A stretch of 64,000 nucleotides of DNA. It comes from Streptomyces fagopyri. Its GTDB lineage: Bacteria; Actinomycetota; Actinomycetes; Streptomycetales; Streptomycetaceae. The position numbers were made by a program, and so were the translations under genes. Below the pieces are notes generated by a model. The model was not told the origin of the DNA, searched no databases, and saw only the letters and a program-made list of their open reading frames with translations. Where the stretch lies: contig NZ_CP045643.1 of assembly GCF_009498275.1 (NCBI RefSeq), forward strand, positions 558,001 through 622,000, given 5' to 3'. Positions 44,486-54,000 of this stretch are shown piece by piece. Each line of letters starts with the position of its first letter. Within the stretch, counting starts at the first letter, position 1.

Positions 44486-45571
44486 TCAAGGGGCGAAGAC
44501 GGCCTTGTCCGTGCGGGTCTCGAAGCATTCCTTCCCGCCGCCCGTCGCGGGAAGGAAGCAGGCTTTCACCGACATCCCGGGACTGACCACGCTCATGGAG
44601 GTGCGGACGTACGTGTCGGCCTCGCCGCGGCTGGTGACCTGGGCGGCGCGGACGGAGTCGTCGCGGCCGCTCGCCCGTATCTCGACGCGATCGTCCACGT
44701 CCGCGCCCCACATCCGGGCCCAACTCGTCCCGCATTCCAGGCTGTAGCGGACCTGGATCCAGGCGCCCGTCGCGGTCTCGTGCTCGGCGAGGGTCAATGG
44801 GTCGGCGGCGCATCTCATCGCGATCGGGTCCTTGTTCTGACAGGCGGTGTGCCGGCAGAGCGGCCCGGTGGCCGGAGGGGGCGCGGGGGACGGCGACGCG
44901 GGCTTGCGCTGCGAAGTCGGAAGGTGGATGAACACGAGCGTTCCCAGGACCACGGCACAGACCGACGCGAGAGCGGTGACGACGATGACGCGCCGGTTCC
45001 CGGTCGGGCCGGTACGGATATGACCGACGCCGCTCAGGCCCGTCTCACTCTGGCCTGCGTCGGGCCGGGCGGTGGCGGGCGGGGCGGCGGCAGGGGCCGA
45101 AGCCGGTGTCTCCGTTCCGGTGCCGGTGCGCTGTCGGTCCGGAGCCTCCGTTCGCGTGCTGGTGCTCTGCCCTGCGGGTGTCTCCGTTCCGGTGCCGGTG
45201 CGCTGTCCGGCCGATGTCCCCGTTCGGGTGCCGGTGCTCTGCCGGCCCGGCGCCCCACGCGTCGACACATCGACTTCCGTCCGACCCGTCCTGTCCACCC
45301 CATCCGCCCGGTTCACCTCATCCACCCGATGCGTCCGGGCGATGTCCAAGAGCGCCAACGGGTGGTCGGCGGGTTCCCCTGCGAGCCGGCACAGCTCTTT
45401 GACCGCGCTGCGGGGTGGCAGGCTCTTGCCGTTGAGATAGCGCTCCCAGGACGACTTGCTGAAGGTGGTCGCGCTCGCGAGCTGCGCCAGGCTCATGCCG
45501 GTGCGCTGCTTCAACTGCGTGAGTACGACGGCCAGTCGGGCGCCCGACGGTGAGGGTGCGCTGGGCGTCAT
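44486..45571 (-). CDS. Transmembrane XRE protein with extracellular DUF2690-type domain
   Basis: A 361-residue protein. Residues 10-75 form an XRE helix-turn-helix (LTQLKQRTGMSLAQLASATT, then SSWERYLNGKSLPP). Residues 111-158 are a repeated Thr/Gly/Gln linker of four 12-residue units. One membrane helix covers about 194-216. The outer domain starts GPLCRHTACQNKDPIAMRCA and contains IQVRYSLECGTSWARMWGAD, typical of DUF2690. Its ATG overlaps the stop of the upstream XRE gene (ATGA), so the two are co-translated. The layout suggests a one-component envelope sensor; the signal is unknown. Confidence 0.85.
   Translation of the reverse strand: MTPSAPSPSGARLAVVLTQLKQRTGMSLAQLASATTFSKSSWERYLNGKSLPPRSAVKELCRLAGEPADHPLALLDIARTHRVDEVNRADGVDRTGRTEVDVSTRGAPGRQSTGTRTGTSAGQRTGTGTETPAGQSTSTRTEAPDRQRTGTGTETPASAPAAAPPATARPDAGQSETGLSGVGHIRTGPTGNRRVIVVTALASVCAVVLGTLVFIHLPTSQRKPASPSPAPPPATGPLCRHTACQNKDPIAMRCAADPLTLAEHETATGAWIQVRYSLECGTSWARMWGADVDDRVEIRASGRDDSVRAAQVTSRGEADTYVRTSMSVVSPGMSVKACFLPATGGGKECFETRTDKAVFAP
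45098..45241 (-). repeat. In-gene repeat of four 36-bp units
   Basis: It encodes four 12-residue units: QSTGTRTGTSAG, QRTGTGTETPAG, QSTSTRTEAPDR and QRTGTGTETPAS. They form the cytoplasmic linker between the DNA-binding domain and the membrane helix. Confidence 0.85.
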
Positions 45572-46440
45572 CCTCGCAACGCCTTCCAGGAACGCGGCCC
45601 CAGCATGCCGTCGACGTCCAGGCCCGCACGTTGCTGGAACGTCTTGACCGCCCGCAGCGTCAGCGGGCCGAACATGCCGTCGATCCCGCCGGGTGAGATG
45701 CCTGCCCGGCGCAGCAGACACTGTGCCTCGGCGACGTCGACGCCTGTGGCGCCGTAGGAGATCTCGGAGTTTCGGCCGTTGTTGACACCTGCCGACCAGC
45801 CGCCGTCGACGCGGGTGATGCGGCATGTGTAGGAGGGCGGCGGCGACGCCGCGGTGGTGCGGGGCGCCGCGGCGACGGCGGCCGGGGCGCCGTCGTCGCC
45901 GAGACGCAGCATGAGCAGCAGCGCCGCCAGGAGTGCCACGGTCAGAGCGACGACACATGCCGTGAGAGCGAAGTGCGGGAAGCGGCCGGGGGCCGGTCCG
46001 GTGGCGGGTGGTGCGGTGAGCGCGACCGGTGTGGCCGGTACCTCGGGAAGCGGGCCGGCCGAGGTCGCCTGTTGCTCCTGCTCCCCCTCTTCTCGCCCCT
46101 CCCCCTCCTGCCGCTGCTGCCCTTGCTGCGGCTGCGCGGTGGACCGCGGCTGTACGACGGCCTTGGCGCGGCGGCTGTCCCGGGTGTCGGCGGCGATCTC
46201 GTGCAACGCCAACAGGGGGATGGGGTCGGCGCCGGTGATCCGGGCCAGTGCCTCCACCGCCTCCTGGGGCGGCAGTACCGTACCTCCCAGGTACCGCTCC
46301 CACGACTTGGCGCTGTAGCCGGTCTTGGCCGCGAGCTGCCGCATCGTCAGCTCGCTGTGGTCTTTCAGCTGGCGTAACTGCTCCACCAACTGCCGTGCGC
46401 AGGGATCGAGTTCAGCGGGCAGCGCCTTGAAACGCGGCAT
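45568..46440 (-). CDS. Transmembrane XRE protein with extracellular peptidoglycan-binding domain
   Basis: A 290-residue protein. Residues about 15-85 form an XRE helix-turn-helix (RQLKDHSELTMRQLAAKTGY, then KSWERYLGGTVLPP) very like that of the next gene. A Gln/Glu-rich linker (100-125) leads to a membrane helix at 156-180. The outside part has a linker with Cys206 and then a PG_binding_1 domain: VDVAEAQCLLRRAG, GGIDGMFGPLTLRAVKTFQ, LDVDGMLGPRSWKAL. I infer a sensor that touches the cell wall and DNA on one chain. ATG 46440 follows GGGGGA. A secreted peptidoglycan-binding-like gene diverges from it. Confidence 0.87.
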   Translation of the reverse strand: MPRFKALPAELDPCARQLVEQLRQLKDHSELTMRQLAAKTGYSAKSWERYLGGTVLPPQEAVEALARITGADPIPLLALHEIAADTRDSRRAKAVVQPRSTAQPQQGQQRQEGEGREEGEQEQQATSAGPLPEVPATPVALTAPPATGPAPGRFPHFALTACVVALTVALLAALLLMLRLGDDGAPAAVAAAPRTTAASPPPSYTCRITRVDGGWSAGVNNGRNSEISYGATGVDVAEAQCLLRRAGISPGGIDGMFGPLTLRAVKTFQQRAGLDVDGMLGPRSWKALRG

Positions 46441-46702
46441 GTTTTCCCCCAATGCGGTCATGAGCGTGAACGGCGGCCCCCTCCGCTGCTCCGCATTCTG
46501 CATGAGCCCGCCACATCTGTCACAGCTGTCCCACGCAGCCGTCCCACCGGGTGCTGTCGCCGCAGGTCAGCAGGGCGGTCGTCCCGTAAGACCGCCACCT
46601 GTGCCCCAGCCGTAGCCACCCGCCCGGGAGTCCTGGACCTTTGGTCTCGCCACCTGCCGCCCAGTCGGGACAGGTGCCGACCCACGACCGAAAGAGGAAC
46701 GC

Positions 46703-47149
46703 ATGCGACCGAACGCTCTGGGCAGGACCATCGCCGGCCTCATCGTTGTTGCCGGCCTCACCGCCGGCAGTGTGGCGACCGCGGGCACCAGCTTCGCGGC
46801 GACCGCGACCACCGCGCGGACGGCCGCGGCCGCGCAGCCCGCCGCCGCGGCCGCGACGCAGAACTTCGGTCTGACCACGGCCGAGGCGAAGAACGTCCAG
46901 GAGTTCCTCGCGGACTACTGGGGATACACCGACACGATCGACGGTCAGCTGGGCACCAACAGCTGGAAGGCCTTCCAGCGCTGCCTCGCGAGGTACTGGG
47001 GCTACACGGGCGCCATCGACGGGGACCCGGGCACCAACACCATCAAGGCGCTGCAGCGTCTGCTGGCGGACGACTACGGCTACACGGGAGCGATCGACGG
47101 GGTCGCCGGTTCGGGCACCCGGGCGGCGTTCAAGCGCTTCGCCGCCTGA
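46703..47149 (+). CDS. Secreted peptidoglycan-binding-like repeat protein
   Basis: A 148-residue secreted protein. A signal peptide ends near TSFAATA (residue 35). Three short repeats follow: YWGYTDTIDGQLGTNSWKAFQ, YWGYTGAIDGDPGTNTIKALQ and DYGYTGAIDGVAGSGTRAAFK. Each resembles a PG_binding_1 half-unit. No enzyme domain is present. ATG 46703 follows GAGGAA. It diverges from the XRE sensor pair and precedes a CHAP hydrolase, making a wall-related neighbourhood. Confidence 0.85.
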   Translation: MRPNALGRTIAGLIVVAGLTAGSVATAGTSFAATATTARTAAAAQPAAAAATQNFGLTTAEAKNVQEFLADYWGYTDTIDGQLGTNSWKAFQRCLARYWGYTGAIDGDPGTNTIKALQRLLADDYGYTGAIDGVAGSGTRAAFKRFAA

Positions 47150-47639
47150 CCACCTGACCGGTCGGACCCGCCCGACCCACTGACCGGCCTGTCCGATCCG
47201 ACCGTCGAGTGACCCACCCGGCCCGTCCTTGCCCGGCAAGGACGGGCCGCGGATGCGTTCCCTCACCCCTCATCCGGACCGCGTCCCGCACGCCTGGGGC
47301 AACTGCCGTACCGAGAGGCCCGGTTCGTTCCCGCGAACGCACCGACCGTCGGGCCGTCGCCGTCGTCCCACTCTGCGGCCGTCCAGATGGGCGTCCCGGC
47401 AGGTCAGCGCGGACGGCATCCCGTCACGACCGCACTTCGACTGTAGCGGTGGCATCCGTCCCCGCCACGCACCACTCTCGTCCTGTCACCCCGCCGCAGC
47501 CGCGCGTTCTCGTCCCGGCAGTCCTCGTAGGCCCGTTGAGCACGCGGACCGGGCTGGAGAACGCCGGACGCGTACGACGGTCCCTCACACGAGGACGCGT
47601 CGGACGACGCTCCAGCAACCGAAGGAGAACCTCGCCGCC
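47150..47639. other. Gap with a terminator, then the CHAP gene leader
   Basis: About 490 bases. The hairpin at 47220-47248 ends the upstream transcript. The rest is presumably the promoter and leader of the wall hydrolase. I looked for a ydaO-type riboswitch, which precedes some Streptomyces wall hydrolases, and did not see its conserved blocks. Confidence 0.45.
47220..47248 (+). terminator. Hairpin terminator
   Basis: Perfect 14-bp arms, GGCCCGTCCTTGCC and GGCAAGGACGGGCC, around one base, 70 bases after the secreted repeat protein's stop. Confidence 0.85.
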
Positions 47640-49289
47640 ATGGGAAGACTCGCATTCCTCGTTCGCGCCGAAGACGACAGCTCACGGCACAGAGACACGC
47701 ACCGCACGACGCCAGGGTGGCGGATCCGGATCGGTACGTTCGCCGCCACCGCGGCGATGGTCTCGGCCGGCGTCGTACTGGGTGCCGGTCCGGCGGCGGC
47801 GGTCGCGCCGTCCGCGATCAAACTGACCTCCGCGTCCTGCCCCACCGAGATCGTGCAGGGCCAGGTGAGCGGCTGCGTCACCGAGTTGCAGAACCTGCTC
47901 AACGCGCACGGCGCCGGTCTGGTGGTGGACGGTCAGTTCGGACCGAGCACGCTGTACGCGGTCCGTGAGTACCAGGCGTCCACCGCGATCGCCGTGGACG
48001 GGCGGGTGGGCCCGGCGACCAAGAGCAAGCTGTACGCGACCGGAGGCTCGGCGCCCGCCCCCATCAACCTCCAGTCCTCCTCGTGCCCCGCGAACATCGT
48101 CCAGGGTGACAAGGGCGGATGCGTCACCGAGCTCCAGCGACTGCTGCGCCACCACGGCTACGCGGTCGACGTGGACGGCGACTTCGGCGCCGGAACCGCG
48201 AGTGCCGTCCGCAGTTTTCAGACCTCCTACGGCCTCACGGCCGACGGGCAGGTCGGCGCCAACACCAAGCGGGCGCTCTACGACACCGACGAGTCACCGT
48301 CCACCGGCCTGGACCTGAGGTCCTCTTCCTGCCCGGACAACATCGTCGAGGGGCAGAGCGGCGGTTGCGTCGCCACGCTCCAGTCCCTGCTGAACGGCAA
48401 GGGCCAGAACGTCGACGTCGACGGCAGCTTCGGCCCCCAGACCCTGACGGCCGTGAAGGCGTTCCAGTCCGCGAACGGCCTCAGCGCCGACGGCGAGGTC
48501 GGTCCGAACACCAAGGCCGCGCTGTACTCGAACATCGGCGGTGGCGGCGGCAACGGCGCGCCCGCGCCGATCAACCTGAACTCCGCGTCGTGCCCGAGCG
48601 AGATCGTCAAGGGACAGCGCAGCGGCTGCGTCACCGAACTGCAGAGCCTGCTCAACCACCACGGTGCCGACCTCGCCGTCGACGGCGACTTCGGTTCGCT
48701 CACCGACAGCGCCGTCAGGGACTTCCAGGCCGAGAAGGGTCTCTCGGTCGACGGCCATGTCGGACCGAACACCAAGTCCGCGCTGTACGGCGCGGTCACC
48801 CCGCCGTCGTCGCCCCCGCCCGGCGGCGGCTACGGCAAGATCCTCGACGTGGCCGAGGCCGAGGTCGGCACGGTCGAGGGCAGCGCACGCGCGAACAGCT
48901 ACGGTTCCGCCGTGGGTCTTTCGCTCTCCACCAGCGACTACGCCTGGTGCGCGACCTTCGTGAGCTGGGTGGCCAAGCAGACCGGGGCCAGCTCCTACCG
49001 CAACTCCTATGTCTCCGGCTGGGTCAAGCAGGCGCGGGCCGGCAACTACCACCTGTCGGTGACGACCAGCCCGCAGCCGGGTGACATCGTGGCCTTCGAC
49101 TGGGACGGCGGAAGCGACTTCACCGGCGGCAACGAGCACATTGGCATCGTACGGACGGTGTCCTCCGGGTCGTCCTTCACCACCGTCGAGGGCAACACCG
49201 GGAACCCCAACGGCGGAAGCGACGGCGTCTACGTCAAGTCCCGTTCCACGAACAGCGGTTACGACGTGGTCTTCATCCGGGTCCGCTGA
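47640..49289 (+). CDS. Secreted CHAP-domain wall hydrolase with four peptidoglycan-binding repeats
   Basis: A 549-residue secreted protein. A signal ends near GAGPAAAVAPSA (residue 58). Four PG_binding_1 repeats follow, each opening with S-C-P and holding GCVTELQ or GCVATLQ, then VDG-x-FGP and a closing V(D/G)P-T-K. Residues about 395-549 form a CHAP amidase/endopeptidase domain with catalytic Cys437 (AWCATFVSW) and His500 (NEHIGIV). The enzyme should cut peptide cross-bridges or amide bonds in the wall. ATG 47640 follows GAAGGAG. Confidence 0.92.
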   Translation: MGRLAFLVRAEDDSSRHRDTHRTTPGWRIRIGTFAATAAMVSAGVVLGAGPAAAVAPSAIKLTSASCPTEIVQGQVSGCVTELQNLLNAHGAGLVVDGQFGPSTLYAVREYQASTAIAVDGRVGPATKSKLYATGGSAPAPINLQSSSCPANIVQGDKGGCVTELQRLLRHHGYAVDVDGDFGAGTASAVRSFQTSYGLTADGQVGANTKRALYDTDESPSTGLDLRSSSCPDNIVEGQSGGCVATLQSLLNGKGQNVDVDGSFGPQTLTAVKAFQSANGLSADGEVGPNTKAALYSNIGGGGGNGAPAPINLNSASCPSEIVKGQRSGCVTELQSLLNHHGADLAVDGDFGSLTDSAVRDFQAEKGLSVDGHVGPNTKSALYGAVTPPSSPPPGGGYGKILDVAEAEVGTVEGSARANSYGSAVGLSLSTSDYAWCATFVSWVAKQTGASSYRNSYVSGWVKQARAGNYHLSVTTSPQPGDIVAFDWDGGSDFTGGNEHIGIVRTVSSGSSFTTVEGNTGNPNGGSDGVYVKSRSTNSGYDVVFIRVR

Positions 49290-49353
49290 CCGACCGGCTC
49301 CGCCGGGGTCCTCGGAAGGCCGCGCTCGAACACGGCGGCCTCCCGGGGGCCCC

Positions 49354-49381
49354 GGTGCCGGGTGCCGGGTGCCGGGTGCCG
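49354..49381. repeat. Four 7-bp repeats GGTGCCG
   Basis: GGTGCCG repeats four times without interruption shortly after the CHAP gene. The heptad spacing and GGTGCC core recall ribbon-helix-helix sites, but slippage is the simpler cause. Confidence 0.8.
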
Positions 49382-49496
49382 TCAAAAGCATCGAGTGCCG
49401 ACGAACCGGCGACCAGCGACTCAGCCGCCGTGAAGCCTGCCAAGAGTGCCGCGCGCAAGGTGACCGGCGATGAGCAGGCATCAGTCGACATCGGAC

Positions 49497-49556
49497 TTGA
49501 ACATGTTCAAATCACGGCCTACAGTCGTGCCGTCAGCAAGTTTGAACACGCTCAAA
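49497..49556. promoter_or_regulatory. Pair of TTGAAC-type palindromic operators
   Basis: TTGAACATGTTCAA (49497-49510) is perfect; TTTGAACACGCTCAAA (49541-49556) is a close relative. Both have TTGA...TCAA arms and lie just before the membrane protein start at 49571. They look like TetR-type sites, yet no TetR gene is adjacent. Confidence 0.75.
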
Positions 49557-49570
49557 TTCCCCGAGGGACG

Positions 49571-50626
49571 ATGGTCTTGCGTCGAACACGGCCGAGTGGC
49601 GCCGACATGCTCTACCTGACGGGGACCGTCACAGAGGCCGGGCCTCATCCGCTGACCGCCTGGCTCCTGGTACGGGCATGGCTGGCCGGCCTGGCGTCTG
49701 CCACGGGCATCGGTCTCGTTCGGGCCGTCATCACCAACCTGGTCCCAGGCGGCGGCGGACTCGCCGGCCTTGTCGTCCTCATCGTGCTCGGCCTCTGCTC
49801 CGCCTGCCAGGTGGTCGCCTCCGCACTGCTGTGCCGCTCCGTCCAGCAAGTCCGGCCCGCTCGCCCCCGGCCGCTGCGAACAGCGGTGGCGATACTGATC
49901 CTCGGATCCGCCGCCATGCTCACCCTCAACCAAGTGCTGTGCTCGGGTCCCAGGTTCGTCCTGCCCTTCGGTCCGCTCTCACTCCTGCTGCTCTGCCTTC
50001 CCTACCCCCTGGCCTTCGCCCTGCTGGCTGCCCCCGACCTCCGCACCGGCGTCGCGGTCACGGCGGCGGGAATCGCGATAGCGGGAACCGTGTTTCCGCT
50101 GCGCACCGCCCAAGAACACCTGGCCGCCGACGCCTGGCGCGGGCACCACTCCGCCACCGATCCCCGACTGCTTCAGGCAGTCGACTGGCCGGGCGGCCGG
50201 CAGGGCACCTTCACCGCGGGCAGTTACGGCGTCCGGCTCGATGTGTACTTCCCGAACACCAACATCGACGGCTTCTCCGAAGCAGTCGTCACGGTGTCCC
50301 GGTCCGGCACCGACCCGTGCGGTGGTGTGGGGGTCATCGCCGCCTACGAGACCGTTCCGAGTCAGGACGAGTTCCCTGACGGCCAGATCATCACGCTGCC
50401 CGCCAAGAAATGCACCCCGGCCGGCCCGAACCGCTGGACCCTGAGCGGCCGGGGTTTCACCGGATACGCGGAGCGCCGTGACGGTGTTCTGATCCGGCTC
50501 TCGGTCACCTCGGGCCACAACGGGGACGACCTCCCCACCATCGCCGGCACCCTTCACGTCCTGGACGACCACCAGCTCTGGAGCTACCTGAACACCCCTC
50601 TCAGCCCCTCCTGGCTGCTGACTTGA
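49571..50626 (+). CDS. Multi-pass membrane protein of unknown function
   Basis: A 351-residue protein. Five or so hydrophobic segments fill residues 25-170 (LLVRAWLAGLASATGIGLV, LAGLVVLIVLGLCSACQVVASALL, GPLSLLLLCLPYPLAFALL, GVAVTAAGIAIAGTVF). The C-terminal 170 residues are soluble and probably outside, with two Cys (DPCGGVGVI and PAKKCTPAG). No family recognised. ATG 49571 follows GAGGGA, and the operator pair ends 14 bases upstream, so repression is likely. Confidence 0.75.
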   Translation: MVLRRTRPSGADMLYLTGTVTEAGPHPLTAWLLVRAWLAGLASATGIGLVRAVITNLVPGGGGLAGLVVLIVLGLCSACQVVASALLCRSVQQVRPARPRPLRTAVAILILGSAAMLTLNQVLCSGPRFVLPFGPLSLLLLCLPYPLAFALLAAPDLRTGVAVTAAGIAIAGTVFPLRTAQEHLAADAWRGHHSATDPRLLQAVDWPGGRQGTFTAGSYGVRLDVYFPNTNIDGFSEAVVTVSRSGTDPCGGVGVIAAYETVPSQDEFPDGQIITLPAKKCTPAGPNRWTLSGRGFTGYAERRDGVLIRLSVTSGHNGDDLPTIAGTLHVLDDHQLWSYLNTPLSPSWLLT

Positions 50627-51021
50627 CAGGCAAGACACGGCCCGTGGACGTCCCGAGCCACCGGAGGGCCACGCCGACGCGACCCGTCCCGCCGGGGACA
50701 GCCCAATGATCCGCGCCCACCAGCACGCCTGCGCCGGCGACCGACGAAATGTCCCGGGGAAGCGTCGAGGCGCGTACGGCAAGCATTCAGCCTGTGGCAC
50801 ACCGGAAGCCGGACCGCGTGCAACCTTGGGCGCCAGGCCGCCAGGGCGTCACCGGCGATCGAGCTCCGCGGCGCGCTGCCCCCGCACTTCTCCGGCCCAC
50901 GGCCACGGCGTGGCCGTTCGCCCTTCTCCAGCTCGTGGAGACCTGAGCGTCCGGTCGCGGAACTCCCTCCGTTGTCAGCAGAGTTCCGCCGCCGGGACGC
51001 GGCCAGGGGTGGAGAGGCCGG
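50627..51021. other. Gap between convergent genes
   Basis: About 395 bases. I see no gene or clear hairpin. It must hold the ends of the membrane protein and discoidin-protein transcripts. Confidence 0.4.
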
Positions 51022-54000
51022 TCAGCGCACGGAAAGGCTGGTCAGCCGGGCGCCCTCCCGCTGCCCCGCGTCGGTCGCCAGTGCCACGTACCGGGCGGTG
51101 CCGTTGGTGGTGAGTCGGCGGCTTCTGCCATGTCCCGTGAGTCGGCCGGCCTCCGTATAGGTCACACCGTCGCTGCTGAGTTCTGCTCGGAGGCCGGGCA
51201 CGTGACCGCCGGTCCACTCCGTATCGATCTCCCGGACCGGGCGTTCGGCGCCCAGGTCGACGACCATGCGGCCGTCGGGGCCGGGCGTCCAAGCGGTGTG
51301 CGGGTCACCGTCGACGGCGGCCGAGGGGCTCGACATGCCCGCCGGGAGCGGATTGGTCGGGAAGACCGTGCGGCCCAGGGCGAGGTCGTCCAGCGGGTAC
51401 GTCTCGGCGTCCCGCAGGATGACGGTGGTGGTACGTCCCGCGCGGACCTCGGCCACCTCGCTGTGGCCCTGGCCGGTCACCCTGAGACGGCAGGAAGGCC
51501 CGCTGAGCCGCAGAGTGGCGGAGTCGAGGACCTCCGCCCGGAGTCCGGCGGGCAGCCTTCCCCCGAACAGCGCGCTCACCACCATGCGTGGAGGCAGCAG
51601 TTCGGCCGTGGCGGCATCAAGATGGGCCTCGTATGCGCTGCCTTGGGCGGTGACAGTCTGGCGCCCTTCGAACAGGGCTCGTGACGAGCCGGATTGGGGG
51701 ATGTCGACGCGCGTCGTCACCTGCTCGTCGGACAGATTGAACAGGCTGAGGTGTTCCTCGGTGAGAGCCGCGCGAACGCTGTCGTCCTCGGCCTGCGGAG
51801 CGGCACCCCGGGCGAGTTCGCGGAGCTCGTCGGTGGATACACCGGGATAACCCTCGGCAACGAGCGGCGACGCCGGGCCGTCGGCCAGGACCACCGTGTC
51901 GCCGTACACCGCGAGCGGCCGCTCGGTTCCCCTCACGACAATGCCGGCTCGGCCGTCGACGTCGAGCCAGCCGCCCTTGCTGGAGACGTCGGGTTCGGGC
52001 CAGGAGACGAGGTCGTCCCACTGCTGACCGTCGGCCGAACCCTGCACGGTGTACGCGCGTCCGGCCGCGGCCTCCCAGCGGAGGGTGACGCGGTCCACCT
52101 CGTACGTCGCTCCGAGGTCGACGGCTATCCAGCTGTCCGCCCGGGGCCGGTCCGCCTTCGAGACCGCCCATCGACTCGTGGCGTTGCCGTCCACCGCGAG
52201 TGCCGGCTCCTTGCCGAGGTCGTACGAGGACGCTGTCGCCGTCCCGCTCCGGGCGAGGTCGGCGCCGCCCGCACCGTCGCGGGCCTCGAAGGCGTAGAGG
52301 GAGTAGCCGTACGTCGGGTCGGGCAGCACACCCCTCATGCGCAGATGCCTGACCTGCGCCTTCGTGAAGGTGACCTCGTCCACCCGCGGGGTGGCGGCGG
52401 CCGCTCGGGCGTCCTGTGCGGTCACGGTGGCACTGCCCTCCGCGAAGCGGTAGGTCCGTGAACCCGTGAGGCCCGCCATGCCCGGCATGGTGAGGTTGTG
52501 GACCTCCAGGTGCCCCTCCCCCGCCGCGACGCCGGTCGTCGCGTAGACGACCGCGCCCGAGGGCAAGGTGGTCAGGCCCGCCCGGCCCGTGTTCAGACGC
52601 AGCACGGTGGCACTGCCGTCGAACCCGTCGCGGAGCTTGCTGTACGTCCGCACCTGGCGACCGGTCACCTGCGCCGCCGTGCTGGGCAGGAACATGGGGT
52701 TGGCGCCGCTGAGCTTGAACAGCCAGTCGTCGTGCGCCGGTTGCCAGGCGAACTTCACGAAGCCCGGCTTGGTCACGGCGCCCGCCCAGGCTCCGACCGA
52801 CTGGTGGGACACCAGGCCGGGGACGGTCCCGAAGTCGGTGACGCCCGAGGCGTGTTCGAAGAGTTCCTCCGAGGACAGTGGCCGCACCACGCGGCCCCGG
52901 CCCGCCGCCCACAGGTGCAGGAGGTAGCTGATGGCCACTTCCGCGCGCGCCTCCGGCTCGTACTTGGGCTCGCCCGAGAACTTCGCGAGACGGTACTCCG
53001 GCGGGTACTTCTGGTACGCCTCCAGCCGCTCCGCGAGCGCCACTTCCGCTCGGGCCGCCGCGCGGTCGCCGACCACCTGGGCGAGGAAGGCGAGCGGGAT
53101 GACGTCACGGCCGTAGAGGTGCTCCCGGTCGTTGACCATCGGCATCAGCGGTTCGCCGGCGTCACTCATCACCCCGAGCAGCGTGCGCCACAGCTCGTCC
53201 GCGTTCGGCTGGTTGGTGAGCACCTGGGGCAACGGGCGCCCGGCGGTGATGAAATGGGCGGCGTTGCGGCCGGACGTACGCCACAACTCTTCCTGATAGT
53301 GCGGGCCGAAGGAGCCGTGGTTCTCGACGATGAAGGTGTCGTACAGATTGCGTGCGGTGTTGTCGGACACGGGGACGCCGTCCACACGGGTCGGGTTGAC
53401 CAGGTCCGCCTGGGGCAGACCGGTCTCGTTGCGTGACCACGTTCCGAAGGCCTTGTCCCACTCGGCGTGCCGCGCGTCGTCCGTGGCCCAGGCGAGCCCG
53501 GGGGCAAGGGACTGCGCGTAGACGCCCATCTCCTCGAGCTTGGTGTCGCCCTCGTGCCCACCGAGCAGGCCGTGCGGGGTCCAGCTGCCGGAGTTCGGAT
53601 CGTCGCGCGTGCCCAAGCCCGTCGTGTAGGCGGCCTGTTCGCGGGCGATCGTGTCGACGTTCGTCCGAGTGGCCTCGTCGAGCTCGTCCCACAACAGCCG
53701 CGCGGCCAGCACGAAGTAGAGCTGGAAGGTGGTGTCGAAGAACAGCGTTCGGCCCCACTGGGTGCCGCCGGTCAGCCTGTTCGACGCGGCGAAGTGCTGG
53801 ATGGTGGCGAGCGTCCGGGCCTTCAGCGTCTTCTCGTCGATCCCGGCGCGGTCGCCGTCGTAGCTGCCGCGCGTGAGCAGAACCGCGTTGCCGAGCACCA
53901 CGGCAAAGCCGAAGTCCTTGTCCGTGTAGTAGCCGCGGGCCTCGTCCCACTGCGTCTCGGACCAGTGGGTGTGGTTCAGCAGGACGCGGTAGTAGGTGTC

